Notes under the pieces: model-generated
What the model saw: the letters and a program-made list of their open reading frames with translations, nothing else
Databases searched by the model: none
Told to the model about the DNA's origin: nothing
In this document: piece after piece, positions 27,263 through 35,656 of the stretch
Position numbering within the stretch: position 1 is the first letter of the stretch
How the letters are laid out: each line of letters begins with the position of its first letter
Source: Lachnospiraceae bacterium
GTDB taxonomy: Bacteria; Bacillota; Clostridia; Lachnospirales; Lachnospiraceae
Reading direction: 5' to 3'
NCBI GenBank assembly: GCA_017448245.1
Contig: JAFSLV010000012.1
Span: 1-64,000, forward strand
Length of the DNA stretch: 64,000 nucleotides
Position numbers and translations under genes: made by a program

Positions 27263-28966
27263 ATGGAAACCTGGATTGTCATACTGGCCATATTTTCTTT
27301 TACCGTTGCAACCGCCATCATCGGAAGGAAACGGATGCGGGATGCGAGGCTTGCACTGAAAGCCAGGCTGCGCAAGCAGTACGGGATGAGTCCCAACAAA
27401 AAATACACACAGGAATCGGTGCGTCACATCCCCAAGTATTTTGAGGCGCACCGCTCAGAGGACGCACTCGACGATATCACCTGGAATGATCTGGCGATGG
27501 ATGACGTCTATGCGCGCATCAATTACTGCCGGTCCGCGGCGGGAGAAGAGGTGCTCTATCATGTGCTCAGGCATCCGGTGGAAGACAGGGAGCCGGAGGC
27601 GTTTGAAAATAAAGTCTTGTTTTTCATGAAGGAACAGGATACGCGCGTCGATGCGCAGGTTCTGTTTGAAGGCATGAAGCAGCAGTCCTCCTACTCGATC
27701 TACGATCACCTCATGAGTCTGGACAAGGACAGGGACTGTTCTAATTTTTCACATTATGCGCCGCTCGTCATCATTGTCTTTCTGATCGGCGCCTGCTTTG
27801 TGCGCTTTACGATGTCCTTTGTGCTGCTGATCCTGATGATCATCTTCAATCTGCTGACGTATTACAGGGAAAAGGGGGAGCTGGATGCGTATCTTTCGAC
27901 CTTCCAGAATGTGCTGCGGCTGATTTCCGGCGCGTCAGGCTTAAGTACGTTGTTGAAAAAAAGTCCGGGAAAGGAGCTCTTTGAGTCCGAGTGCAAAGAG
28001 ATGGATGCGCGTGTCGATGCGATGAAGGTTTTTCGCGCGGGCAGTGCCATTGCGCTTTCCGGGAACCGTCAGACCGGCGGAAGCCCCCTGGACCTGATCC
28101 TCGATTATCTGCGGATTGCGACACATATCGATCTGATCTTTTTTAACCGGATGTATGTGCATCTGCTCCGGCACGTGGAGGATGTCGACCGGCTGGTGAG
28201 CGTGAGCGGTATGTGTGAGGTGTATCTGGCGGTTGCCTGCTACCGGGCCTCCCTGAAGGAGGCGTACTGCCTGCCGGAATTTACGGACGCGTCAGACGGA
28301 CAGGCCTTCCTGCTCGAAGACGGATATCATCCGCTCCTGATGACACCCGTCGCAAATACGATCCGCTGCGAAAAAAACGTATTGATCACCGGCTCCAACG
28401 CCTCCGGCAAATCGACCTTTTTAAAGACCGCGGGAATTGCCGCCGTTATGGCACAGACGATCCGGACGGTATGCGCCTCCTCGTACCGTGCACCGCGCTA
28501 CCGGATCTATTCCTCGATGGCACTCAATGACAATCTCCTCGAAGGGGATAGTTACTATATCGTTGAAATAAAATCGTTAAAACGTATATTGGATGCGGCC
28601 TCCTCCGACGGCCTGCGGGTACTTTGCTTTATCGACGAGGTGCTCCGGGGCACCAATACGCTCGAGCGGATTGCCGCGAGCGCACAAATCTTAAAACAAT
28701 TTTGCAATCGCAATGTGCAGTGTTTTGCGGCAACGCATGACGGCGAGCTGACGGAGATCCTGAAAGGTCTCTATGACAATTATCATTTTGACGGCGAGAT
28801 TACGGAGGGGGATGTTCGTTTTGATTATCGCCTGCGCGAAGGCATCGCCAAAACACGCAATGCGGTGCAACTCCTCAGAATGCTCGGCTATGACGCGTCG
28901 ATCGTCGATGAGGCCGACGCAATGGCCGCACGATTTTTACAGACGGGAGAGTGGACATTATCCTGA
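27263..28966 (+). CDS. Membrane-anchored MutS-family ATPase
   Basis: A 567-residue protein. One hydrophobic segment spans about residues 3-21 and a pair follows at about 166-205 (PLVIIVFLIGACFV and SFVLLILMIIFNLL). The C-terminal half is a MutS ATPase domain: Walker A GSNASGKST (about 377-385), the SSMALNDNL segment, Walker B LCFIDEVLRGTNT and ATHDGELTEIL. The mismatch-recognition domain I of true MutS is absent. A role in mismatch repair is therefore unlikely, and the function of this membrane-bound branch is unknown to me. Confidence 0.85.
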   Translation: METWIVILAIFSFTVATAIIGRKRMRDARLALKARLRKQYGMSPNKKYTQESVRHIPKYFEAHRSEDALDDITWNDLAMDDVYARINYCRSAAGEEVLYHVLRHPVEDREPEAFENKVLFFMKEQDTRVDAQVLFEGMKQQSSYSIYDHLMSLDKDRDCSNFSHYAPLVIIVFLIGACFVRFTMSFVLLILMIIFNLLTYYREKGELDAYLSTFQNVLRLISGASGLSTLLKKSPGKELFESECKEMDARVDAMKVFRAGSAIALSGNRQTGGSPLDLILDYLRIATHIDLIFFNRMYVHLLRHVEDVDRLVSVSGMCEVYLAVACYRASLKEAYCLPEFTDASDGQAFLLEDGYHPLLMTPVANTIRCEKNVLITGSNASGKSTFLKTAGIAAVMAQTIRTVCASSYRAPRYRIYSSMALNDNLLEGDSYYIVEIKSLKRILDAASSDGLRVLCFIDEVLRGTNTLERIAASAQILKQFCNRNVQCFAATHDGELTEILKGLYDNYHFDGEITEGDVRFDYRLREGIAKTRNAVQLLRMLGYDASIVDEADAMAARFLQTGEWTLS

Positions 28967-28995
28967 TTTTGTGTTAGTATCTTTTTTGTTCGTTA

Positions 28996-29052
28996 ACGTG
29001 CCGAAGGCACGTTATCCGCGACAAGCGACTTGCGCTTGGCGCGGAAGAGGAG
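28996..29052. repeat. 57-bp hairpin repeat, copy 1
   Basis: It contains acgtgcc-gaa-ggcacgt (7-bp stem, 3-nt loop), followed by ccgcg-a-caagcg-acttg-cgcttg-g-cgcgg (11 paired positions around one mismatch) and ending in gaagaggag. It is identical to copy 2 except for one base (T instead of C at 29015). Confidence 0.8.
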
Positions 29053-29080
29053 ACGCAACAGAGCGTTGTGTGTAGTTTTG

Positions 29081-29137
29081 ACGTGCCGAAGGCACGTTAC
29101 CCGCGACAAGCGACTTGCGCTTGGCGCGGAAGAGGAG
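29081..29137. repeat. 57-bp hairpin repeat, copy 2
   Basis: This second copy is 85 bp downstream of the first and has the same two hairpins. The bases after each copy differ in sequence, but both can again fold into a small hairpin. Confidence 0.8.
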
Positions 29138-29204
29138 CCGTGACGAAGCGGTCGCGAGGGCTGAGTTTACGATGCCCGAGCAAGAGCGGAGTCCACGGCG
29201 ACGA

Positions 29205-29277
29205 GGGGGCGTAGCTCAGCTGGGAGAGCACCACACTGGCAGTGTGGGGGTCATGGGTTCAAGTCCCACCGTCTCCA
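29205..29277 (+). tRNA. tRNA-Ala (anticodon GGC)
   Basis: A 73-nt cloverleaf. The acceptor arms GGGGGCG and CGTCTCC pair with two G-U wobbles, the D arm is GCTC/GAGC, the anticodon stem is CCACA/TGTGG around the loop CTGGCAG (anticodon GGC), and the T arm contains TTCAAGT. The discriminator is A and the CCA end is not encoded. A terminator follows directly. Confidence 0.9.
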
Positions 29278-29279
29278 CT

Positions 29280-29324
29280 CCCCGGGAAGCCTTGTAATAA
29301 AGGGTTCCCGGGGTTTTTCTTTTT
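29280..29324 (+). terminator. Intrinsic terminator after tRNA-Ala
   Basis: The stem ccccgggaagcctt / aaagggttcccgggg with a short loop is followed by TTTTTCTTTTTT. It is a strong rho-independent terminator 2 bp after the tRNA. Confidence 0.9.
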
Positions 29325-29361
29325 TCCGGGATTTCCCGATTTTCCCCTAAAAAATGAAAAA

Positions 29362-29399
29362 TGGTTGCAAATTGGTTGCAAATTGCCGGAATGGTTGTA
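29362..29399. repeat. Three TGGTTGCAAAT-like direct repeats
   Basis: tggttgcaaat at 29362-29372 and 29373-29383 are back to back, followed by a partial copy atggttgta at 29391-29399. They lie about 85-120 bp downstream of the tRNA-Ala 3' end and look like arm-type integrase sites of an integrative element. No integrase gene is next to them. The remaining bases of this 29325-29516 gap hold only a weak promoter-like stretch. Confidence 0.45.
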
Positions 29400-29436
29400 C
29401 CTGCCGGCCGCTGAAAACCGTCCGTTCCGGCACATA

Positions 29437-29466
29437 TAGACTGAATTATATAAAATATGTTAAAAT
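29437..29466 (+). promoter_or_regulatory. Weak candidate promoter of leuS
   Basis: TAGACT (29437-29442) and TAAAAT (29461-29466) are 18 bp apart in an AT-rich block. The position between the tRNA terminator and leuS calls for a promoter here. No T-box motif (GGGTGGNACC) is visible. Confidence 0.4.
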
Positions 29467-29516
29467 AATTCATTATGCTTTGTACTGCACACGGCAGGAA
29501 GGGGAGTGGAAAAACA

Positions 29517-31991
29517 TTGGCAGCAAACAGTAAAACCGAACCGTACAATCCCGCGGAAATTGAAGCGAAGTGGCGTGATGCCTGGGAGAAGAATCCCGTC
29601 AATGTCAACGACGGCAAACGACCCAAATATTACTGTCTGGACATGTTCCCGTATCCTTCGGGCTCGGGACTGCATGTCGGGCACTGGAGAGGCTATGTGA
29701 TCTCCGACGTCTGGAGCCGGTATCAGATGATGCACGGCAATCACTATGTCATACATCCGATGGGGTGGGACGCCTTCGGTCTCCCCGCGGAAAACTATGC
29801 GATCCAGCACGGCGTGCATCCGGCCATAACGACCCGGGAAAACGTCGACAACATCCGGAAGCAGATCCGGCAGATCGGCGCCATCTACGACTGGGACATG
29901 GAGGTCAATACGACCGATCCCGCGTATTTCAAATGGACGCAGTGGATCTTTGTGCAGCTGTTTAAAAAAGGCCTTGCCTATCAGAAGGAGATGCCGGTCA
30001 ACTGGTGTCCCTCCTGTAAAACGGGGCTTGCCAACGAGGAGGTCGTCGACGGCAAGTGCGAACGCTGCCACAGCGAGGTCACCAAAAAGAATCTCAAGCA
30101 ATGGATGCTCAAAATCACCGCCTATGCCGACCGGCTTCTTGAAGGTCTGAACGGGCTCGACTGGCCGGAAAAAGTCAAAAAGATGCAGACCGACTGGATC
30201 GGCAAGTCCTACGGCGCGGAGGTCGATTTTGAGATCGACTGGTCAGACGTGGGAGAGCCCGCGGACGGAAGGATCCGTATGCTGCGGGACCGGTATATCC
30301 GCGTATATACGACGCGGCCGGATACGCTGTACGGAGCGACCTTTATGGTACTGGCGCCGGAGCATGCGCTGGTTACGCAGCTCGCGACCGCGGAGCAGAA
30401 GGAAGCGGTCGATGCTTATGTAAGGCAGGCGATGAACAAGTCCAATGTCGACCGTCTGCAGGACAAGGAAAAAACCGGTGTTTTTACCGGTTCCTATGCG
30501 ATCAATCCGCTCAACGGGGAACGGATCCCGATCTGGATTGCGGACTATGTGCTCGCCGATTACGGTACCGGCGCGATCATGTGCGTGCCGGCGCACGATG
30601 AGCGCGATTTTGCCTTTGCCAAAAAATTCGGTCTGAAAATCGTCCAGGTCATCGCAAAGGACGGCGAGGAGATTCCGGATATGCAGGAAGCCTATACGGA
30701 GGCCTCGGGCATCATGATCAACTCCGGTGAATGGAACGGCAGGGAGAGCGGAGAGCTCAAGCTTGCCGCCCCCGACGAAATCGAGAAAAAAGGGTTCGGG
30801 GAGAAGAAGGTCAATTACAAGCTGCGCGACTGGGTTTTTTCCCGTCAGCGCTACTGGGGCGAACCGATTCCGATCGTGCATTGCGACGACTGCGGCGCAG
30901 TGCCCGTCCCCGAGGAGGAACTGCCCCTGACGCTTCCCGAAGTCGAAAAGTACGAACCGACCGGCACGGGGGAAAGCCCGCTTGCCGCGATCGATGAATG
31001 GGTCAATACCACCTGCCCGCACTGCAAAAGAAAAGCAAAGCGGGAGACCAACACGATGCCGCAATGGGCGGGCAGCTCCTGGTACTTCCTGCGTTATGTC
31101 GACGTGCACAACGACAAGGAGCTCGTCTCAAAAGAAAAGGCGGATGCGTATCTTCCGGTCGACATGTACATCGGCGGCGTCGAGCATGCCGTGCTGCATC
31201 TTCTGTATGCGCGCTTCTGGACCAAGTTTTTGCATGACATCGGCGTGGTCTCATTTGACGAGCCTTTCAAAAAGCTCTTCAATCAGGGCATGATCACCGG
31301 AAAGAACGGTGTCAAGATGAGTAAGAGCCTCGGCAATGTCGTTTCCCCCGATGATCTGATCCGTGATTACGGATGTGACAGTCTGCGCATGTATGAACTG
31401 TTTGTGGGTCCGCCGGAGCTCGATTCCGAATGGGACGACAGGGGGATCGACGGTGTCTACCGTTTCCTTTCCCGTTTCTGGAGACTCGTGCATGAGAATA
31501 AGGACCGTGATGTCGAAGAGACGACGGAGCTGTTAAAGGTACGCCATCAGATGATCCATACGATCTCGACGCGCCTTGCACAGTTCAATCTCAATACCGT
31601 CATCTCCGGCTTTATGGAATACAACAACCGGCTCCTCGAGATGAGTGCCGAAGGCGGCGTGGACAAAGAGACGCTCCGGGTATTTGTGCGTCTGATCGCG
31701 CCCGTTGCGCCGCATATCGCGGAAGAGCTCTGGCAGCGCCTTGGCGAAACGGACTCCGTTTTCCACAGCTCCTGGCCCGAGGCCGATGCGTCGCTCATGC
31801 AGGAAAATACCGTGGAAATCGCGGTACAGGTAAGCGGCAGGGTCCGCGCAACGATCACGATCGATACGGACTGCGCAAAGGAGGATGCCGTTGCCAAAGC
31901 CAAAGAAGCACTGGGCGACAAGCTCTCCGGCACCATCGTAAAGGAGATCTATGTACCCGGCAAGATTGTCAACCTGGTGGTAAAACCATAA
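29517..31991 (+). CDS. leuS: Leucyl-tRNA synthetase
   Basis: About 824 residues from the TTG at 29517, chosen because the ribosome-binding site aaggggag is 11 nt upstream and the protein then begins like other LeuRS enzymes (EPYNPAEIEAKW). The ATG at 29475 has no ribosome-binding site. The HIGH-type motif is HVGH in SGLHVGHWRGY, the CP1 editing domain occupies the middle (TTRPDTLYGATF), and KMSKS is intact in GVKMSKSLGN. Zinc-type Cys pairs are seen near NWCPSCKTG. The length is normal. Confidence 0.95.
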   Translation: MAANSKTEPYNPAEIEAKWRDAWEKNPVNVNDGKRPKYYCLDMFPYPSGSGLHVGHWRGYVISDVWSRYQMMHGNHYVIHPMGWDAFGLPAENYAIQHGVHPAITTRENVDNIRKQIRQIGAIYDWDMEVNTTDPAYFKWTQWIFVQLFKKGLAYQKEMPVNWCPSCKTGLANEEVVDGKCERCHSEVTKKNLKQWMLKITAYADRLLEGLNGLDWPEKVKKMQTDWIGKSYGAEVDFEIDWSDVGEPADGRIRMLRDRYIRVYTTRPDTLYGATFMVLAPEHALVTQLATAEQKEAVDAYVRQAMNKSNVDRLQDKEKTGVFTGSYAINPLNGERIPIWIADYVLADYGTGAIMCVPAHDERDFAFAKKFGLKIVQVIAKDGEEIPDMQEAYTEASGIMINSGEWNGRESGELKLAAPDEIEKKGFGEKKVNYKLRDWVFSRQRYWGEPIPIVHCDDCGAVPVPEEELPLTLPEVEKYEPTGTGESPLAAIDEWVNTTCPHCKRKAKRETNTMPQWAGSSWYFLRYVDVHNDKELVSKEKADAYLPVDMYIGGVEHAVLHLLYARFWTKFLHDIGVVSFDEPFKKLFNQGMITGKNGVKMSKSLGNVVSPDDLIRDYGCDSLRMYELFVGPPELDSEWDDRGIDGVYRFLSRFWRLVHENKDRDVEETTELLKVRHQMIHTISTRLAQFNLNTVISGFMEYNNRLLEMSAEGGVDKETLRVFVRLIAPVAPHIAEELWQRLGETDSVFHSSWPEADASLMQENTVEIAVQVSGRVRATITIDTDCAKEDAVAKAKEALGDKLSGTIVKEIYVPGKIVNLVVKP

Positions 31992-32021
31992 ACCCTCAAC
32001 AAGCAAAAAGGACTGCACTGG

Positions 32022-32096
32022 ATGTATGTCCCCAAGATGACGGCATCTTTATCACGGGCACGGATGGAAAGGATGCCGGATTGGAAAGGAGCGTGA
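32022..32096 (+). CDS. Possible 24-residue leader peptide before serC
   Basis: An ATG at 32022 follows an AAGGA ribosome-binding site by 9 nt and opens a 24-codon frame that stops at 32094-32096, 3 bp before the serC ATG. It includes the run Ser-Leu-Ser written TCT-TTA-TCA, codons that look uncommon in this GC-rich window. An overlapping hairpin lies at 32041-32078. It could couple or attenuate serC translation in response to serine. No homologue is known to me. Confidence 0.4.
   Translation: MYVPKMTASLSRARMERMPDWKGA
32041..32078 (+). promoter_or_regulatory. Hairpin in the serC leader
   Basis: cggcatcttt (32041-32050) pairs with aaggatgccg (32069-32078) with one G-U pair around an 18-nt loop. 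No T-run follows. It overlaps the possible leader peptide and ends 6 nt before the serC ribosome-binding site (aaagga, 32085-32090). Confidence 0.45.
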
Positions 32097-32099
32097 CCC

Positions 32100-33185
32100 A
32101 TGGCAAATCGTGTGTATAATTTTTCCGCAGGCCCCGCGATGCTTCCGGAACCCGTCTTACAAAAAGCGGCAGAGGAGATGCTCGATTTTCAGGGCAGCGG
32201 CATGTCCGTCAATGAGATCAGTCATCGATCAAAACTCTTTGAACAGGTGATACGGACGGCGGAGCAGGATCTGAAGGAGCTTTTGCGGATTCCCGGCAAT
32301 TATCGGGTGCTCTTTTTGCAGGGCGGTGCCTCGCAGCAATTTGCCGCCGTTCCCATGAACCTGATGCGCCATAAAAAGGCGGCGCATATCATCACCGGGC
32401 AGTGGGCCAAGAAGGCCGCACAGGAAGCGGCTCTCTACGGCGAGGTCGCAAACATCGCGGATTCGTCCGACAAGACCTTTTCTTACATACCGGACTGCTC
32501 CGATCTCGACATCCCGGAGGATGCGGACTATGTCTACATCTGCGAAAACAACACGATCTACGGGACCAAATTTCATACGCTGCCAAATACAAAGGGACAT
32601 GATCTCGTGGCGGATGTCTCCTCCTGCTTTTTGTCGGAGCCGGTCGATGTCTCTAAATACGCGGTGATGTACGGCGGAGTCCAGAAAAATATCGGCCCTG
32701 CGGGGCTCGTGATTTCAATCATCCGGGAGGATCTGATTACGGACGATGTGCTGCCGGGAACGCCCACGATGCTCAAATGGAAAACCCAGGCGGACAACGA
32801 TTCGCTCTATAATACGCCCAACTGCTGGTCGATCTACATCTGCGGCCTCGTGTTCGGGTGGCTCAAGGAGATGGGCGGGCTGTCCGAGATGAAACGCCGA
32901 AACGAAGAAAAGGCCGCCATCCTCTACGACTATCTTGACAACAGCAAACTCTTTCGGGGGACCGTACGCAAGGAAGACCGCTCGCTGATGAACGTCCCGT
33001 TTGTGACGGACAGCGACGAGCTCAACGATCTCTTTGTCAAGGAGGCCGCTTCAGAAGGACTCGTCAGTCTGAAAGGACACCGCACCGTCGGCGGCATGCG
33101 GGCCTCGATCTATAATGCCATGCCGAAGGAGGGTGTCGAAAAGCTTGTAACGTTTATGGAGGATTTCGAAAAGAAGCACGCATAA
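32100..33185 (+). CDS. serC: Phosphoserine aminotransferase
   Basis: A 361-residue PLP enzyme of class V type making phosphoserine from 3-phosphohydroxypyruvate. It starts with the family signature VYNFSAGPAMLP. The PLP lysine is in GGVQKNIGPAGL and the C-terminus has GLVSLKGHRTVGGMRASIYNAMP. It is followed 15 bp later by serA, making a serine biosynthesis unit. Confidence 0.96.
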   Translation: MANRVYNFSAGPAMLPEPVLQKAAEEMLDFQGSGMSVNEISHRSKLFEQVIRTAEQDLKELLRIPGNYRVLFLQGGASQQFAAVPMNLMRHKKAAHIITGQWAKKAAQEAALYGEVANIADSSDKTFSYIPDCSDLDIPEDADYVYICENNTIYGTKFHTLPNTKGHDLVADVSSCFLSEPVDVSKYAVMYGGVQKNIGPAGLVISIIREDLITDDVLPGTPTMLKWKTQADNDSLYNTPNCWSIYICGLVFGWLKEMGGLSEMKRRNEEKAAILYDYLDNSKLFRGTVRKEDRSLMNVPFVTDSDELNDLFVKEAASEGLVSLKGHRTVGGMRASIYNAMPKEGVEKLVTFMEDFEKKHA

Positions 33186-33200
33186 AAAGGGGGTATCCGT

Positions 33201-34379
33201 ATGTACCAGTATCATTGTCTCAACGCCATCGCCAGAGTCGGATTAAAGGGCTTTGGCAAGGAATACAAAGAAACCGATGACATCAGAAAAGCGGAAGCGG
33301 TGCTGGTGCGCAGTGCCAAAATGCACGACATGGATCTGCCCGAAAAGCTCCTTTGCATCGCACGTGCCGGTGCCGGCGTCAATAATATTCCCCTTGATAC
33401 GTGCGCAAAAAAGGGAATCGTTGTCTTTAACACGCCGGGCGCCAATGCCAACGCCGTCATGGAGATGACGATCGCGTCGATGCTGCTTGCGAGCCGCGAC
33501 ATCATCGGCGGTGTGGAGTGGGTGCGTAAAAACGCGGGCGACCCCGAGATCGCACAGCTTACGGAAAAGACCAAGAAAAAGTTTGCCGGGACGGAGATTG
33601 CGGGCAAGCGTCTGGGGATCATCGGTCTCGGCGCGATCGGCGTACGGGTCGCCAATGCCGCGAGACATCTGGGGATGGAAGTATTGGGTTATGACCCGTA
33701 TCTTTCCATCGATGCCGCGTGGAATCTCAGCCGTGATGTCAGGCATATCAATGACATTTCGGAGATCTATGCCAAATGCGATATCATCACCCTCCATATC
33801 CCGGCGACGGATGATACAAAGGGGATCATCGGCAAGGACGCCATCGCGAAGATGAAAAAGGGTGTCATCCTGATCAATCTGGCGCGGGATGTGCTCGTCA
33901 ATGAAAAAGACCTGTTTCAGGGAATCGGCAGCGGCAAAATCGCACGCTATGTGACGGATTTTCCGACGCCCGCGGTTGCCGGTCACGATCACTGTCTCGT
34001 AATCCCGCACCTGGGCGCTTCCACGGAAGAGTCCGAAGACAACTGCGCGGTCATGGCCGTGCTCGAAACCAAAAACTATCTCGAAAACGGCAACATCAAC
34101 AACTCGGTCAATTACCCCGCCTGTGACATGGGCGTCTGCGTCAAACCCCGCGTCGCGATCTTTCATGAAAACGCGCCGGGCATGCTCGGTCAGTTTACCA
34201 AGGCGATCGGGGACGGGGGACACAACATCTCCGATCTGTCCAATAAATCAAGAGGCGATGTCGCCTACACGCTGATCGATCTCGAAAAGGATATCGAGGA
34301 CAAGCTGATTGCAAAGCTTGAAAAAATCAAGGGCGTTTTCCGCGTCAGAGTCGTCAGGAAAACCCTGAACGGCAAATAG
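33201..34379 (+). CDS. serA: D-3-phosphoglycerate dehydrogenase
   Basis: A 392-residue dehydrogenase for the first step of serine synthesis. The Rossmann motif is GLGAIGVRVANAARHLG, catalytic residues lie in LINLARDVLVNEKD (Arg) and HLGASTEESEDN (His), and a C-terminal ACT domain begins at RVAIFHENAPGMLGQF. The ACT domain commonly binds serine for feedback control. This is the short form without the intervening domain. Confidence 0.95.
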   Translation: MYQYHCLNAIARVGLKGFGKEYKETDDIRKAEAVLVRSAKMHDMDLPEKLLCIARAGAGVNNIPLDTCAKKGIVVFNTPGANANAVMEMTIASMLLASRDIIGGVEWVRKNAGDPEIAQLTEKTKKKFAGTEIAGKRLGIIGLGAIGVRVANAARHLGMEVLGYDPYLSIDAAWNLSRDVRHINDISEIYAKCDIITLHIPATDDTKGIIGKDAIAKMKKGVILINLARDVLVNEKDLFQGIGSGKIARYVTDFPTPAVAGHDHCLVIPHLGASTEESEDNCAVMAVLETKNYLENGNINNSVNYPACDMGVCVKPRVAIFHENAPGMLGQFTKAIGDGGHNISDLSNKSRGDVAYTLIDLEKDIEDKLIAKLEKIKGVFRVRVVRKTLNGK

Positions 34380-34390
34380 GAGAGCTTCAT

Positions 34391-35644
34391 ATGCCTGATA
34401 TCAGACCCTTCCGGGCCTTTCGCCCGAAAAAAGCAAAGACCGCTCAGATCGCCGCGCTTCCTTACGATGTCTACAGCCGCGAGGAAGCACGCGACTATGT
34501 AGAGGCACATCCCGGCTCCTTTCTTGAAATTGACCGGCCGGAAACCTTTTTTGACAGGGACCATGACATGTATGCGCCCGAGGTCTATCAAAAGGCGCAC
34601 GACGAACTGTGGCAAAGGATCCGGGAAGGCGACTTTGTACAGGATGACGTGCCGTGTTATTACCTCTACGAGCAGACCTTTCTCGGTCGTACCCAGACGG
34701 GGATCGTGGCCGTGTCTTCCATTGATGATTATACAAACGGTATCATCAAAAAGCACGAAAACACACGGGAGGAAAAAGAACAGGACCGGATCCGGCACGT
34801 GGATGCGTGTGACGCGCAGACCGGACCGATCTTTTTGTGTTACCGGGCACGTGCGGACTTAAAGGAGCTGATACAAACGATCAGGCAGCGGGATGCGGAG
34901 GTCTCTTTTGACGGACCGGACGGCTCAGAAAACCGTATTTTCGTTGTGCGTAACCTGGAAGAGACAGACGTCATCCGCAGGGCTTTTTCTGAAACGGATG
35001 CCGTCTATATCGCGGACGGACACCACCGCTGTGCCTCGGCCGTCAAGGTCGGGCTGCAAAGAAGGCAGGCTCATCCGGATAAGGAAGAACAGGAAAGCGA
35101 TCATTTCCTTTCCGTGCTGTTTGCGGATGACGAGCTGCAGATCCTTGATTATAACCGCGTGGTAAAGGATTTGAACGGAATGGACACGGAGTCCTTTCTG
35201 CAGCGTCTCGGGGCGGTCTGCGACATCCGGGCGACTGTCAAACCGAAGGACGAAGAGGATGCGTCCCTTCGTCCGAAGGAAAAGGGCACCATGTCGATGT
35301 TTCTGGACGGACAATGGTATGCTCTGCGCATACATGAGAATCTCAGAAGCGATGACCCGGTCCGCGGGCTCGATGCCTCCCTCCTGCAGGAGCACGTGCT
35401 CACCGCCATTCTCGGAATCGGTGACATCCGCACGGACAAGCGCATCGACTTTGTCGGCGGAATCCGCGGCTTAAAGGAGCTGGAGAGGCGATGCCGTACA
35501 GACTGCCGGGTTGCCTTTGCGCTGTATCCGACATCGATCGCGGAGCTCTTCCAAGTCGCTGACGCCGGGCTTTTGATGCCGCCGAAATCGACGTGGTTCG
35601 AGCCGAAGCTGTTGAGCGGACTGTTTATACATACGCTCACATAA
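34391..35644 (+). CDS. DUF1015 family protein
   Basis: A 417-residue protein with the DUF1015 signatures IRPFRAFRPK near the start, RHVDACDAQTGPIFL and YIADGHHRCASAV. The family is often encoded next to serA and serC, as here, and a role in serine or phosphoglycerate metabolism has been proposed from this linkage. The biochemical activity is not known to me. Ribosome-binding site aggagag. Confidence 0.88.
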   Translation: MPDIRPFRAFRPKKAKTAQIAALPYDVYSREEARDYVEAHPGSFLEIDRPETFFDRDHDMYAPEVYQKAHDELWQRIREGDFVQDDVPCYYLYEQTFLGRTQTGIVAVSSIDDYTNGIIKKHENTREEKEQDRIRHVDACDAQTGPIFLCYRARADLKELIQTIRQRDAEVSFDGPDGSENRIFVVRNLEETDVIRRAFSETDAVYIADGHHRCASAVKVGLQRRQAHPDKEEQESDHFLSVLFADDELQILDYNRVVKDLNGMDTESFLQRLGAVCDIRATVKPKDEEDASLRPKEKGTMSMFLDGQWYALRIHENLRSDDPVRGLDASLLQEHVLTAILGIGDIRTDKRIDFVGGIRGLKELERRCRTDCRVAFALYPTSIAELFQVADAGLLMPPKSTWFEPKLLSGLFIHTLT

Positions 35645-35656
35645 GGGGGGATCGAT

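Larger units (their letters stand above)
28967..29204. other. Structured non-coding stretch upstream of tRNA-Ala
   Basis: These 238 bp between the MutS-like gene and tRNA-Ala hold no convincing gene. They contain two 57-bp repeat copies (annotated separately) and a run of further small hairpins: acgcaac with gttgtgt at 29053-29071, and gtgac with gtcgc near 29140-29155. The stretch could be a dispersed intergenic repeat or a structured RNA leader of the tRNA transcript. Confidence 0.5.

Noticed and set aside
28773..29297. Small proteins of 60-100 residues around tRNA-Ala
   Set aside because: The frames run through the end of the MutS-like gene in another frame, through hairpin repeats, or through the tRNA itself.
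29325..29516. T-box riboswitch before leuS
   Set aside because: No GGGTGGNACCGCG-type motif or specifier-loop structure is present, and the space is filled by repeats and a weak promoter. tyrS and hisZ also lack T-box leaders.
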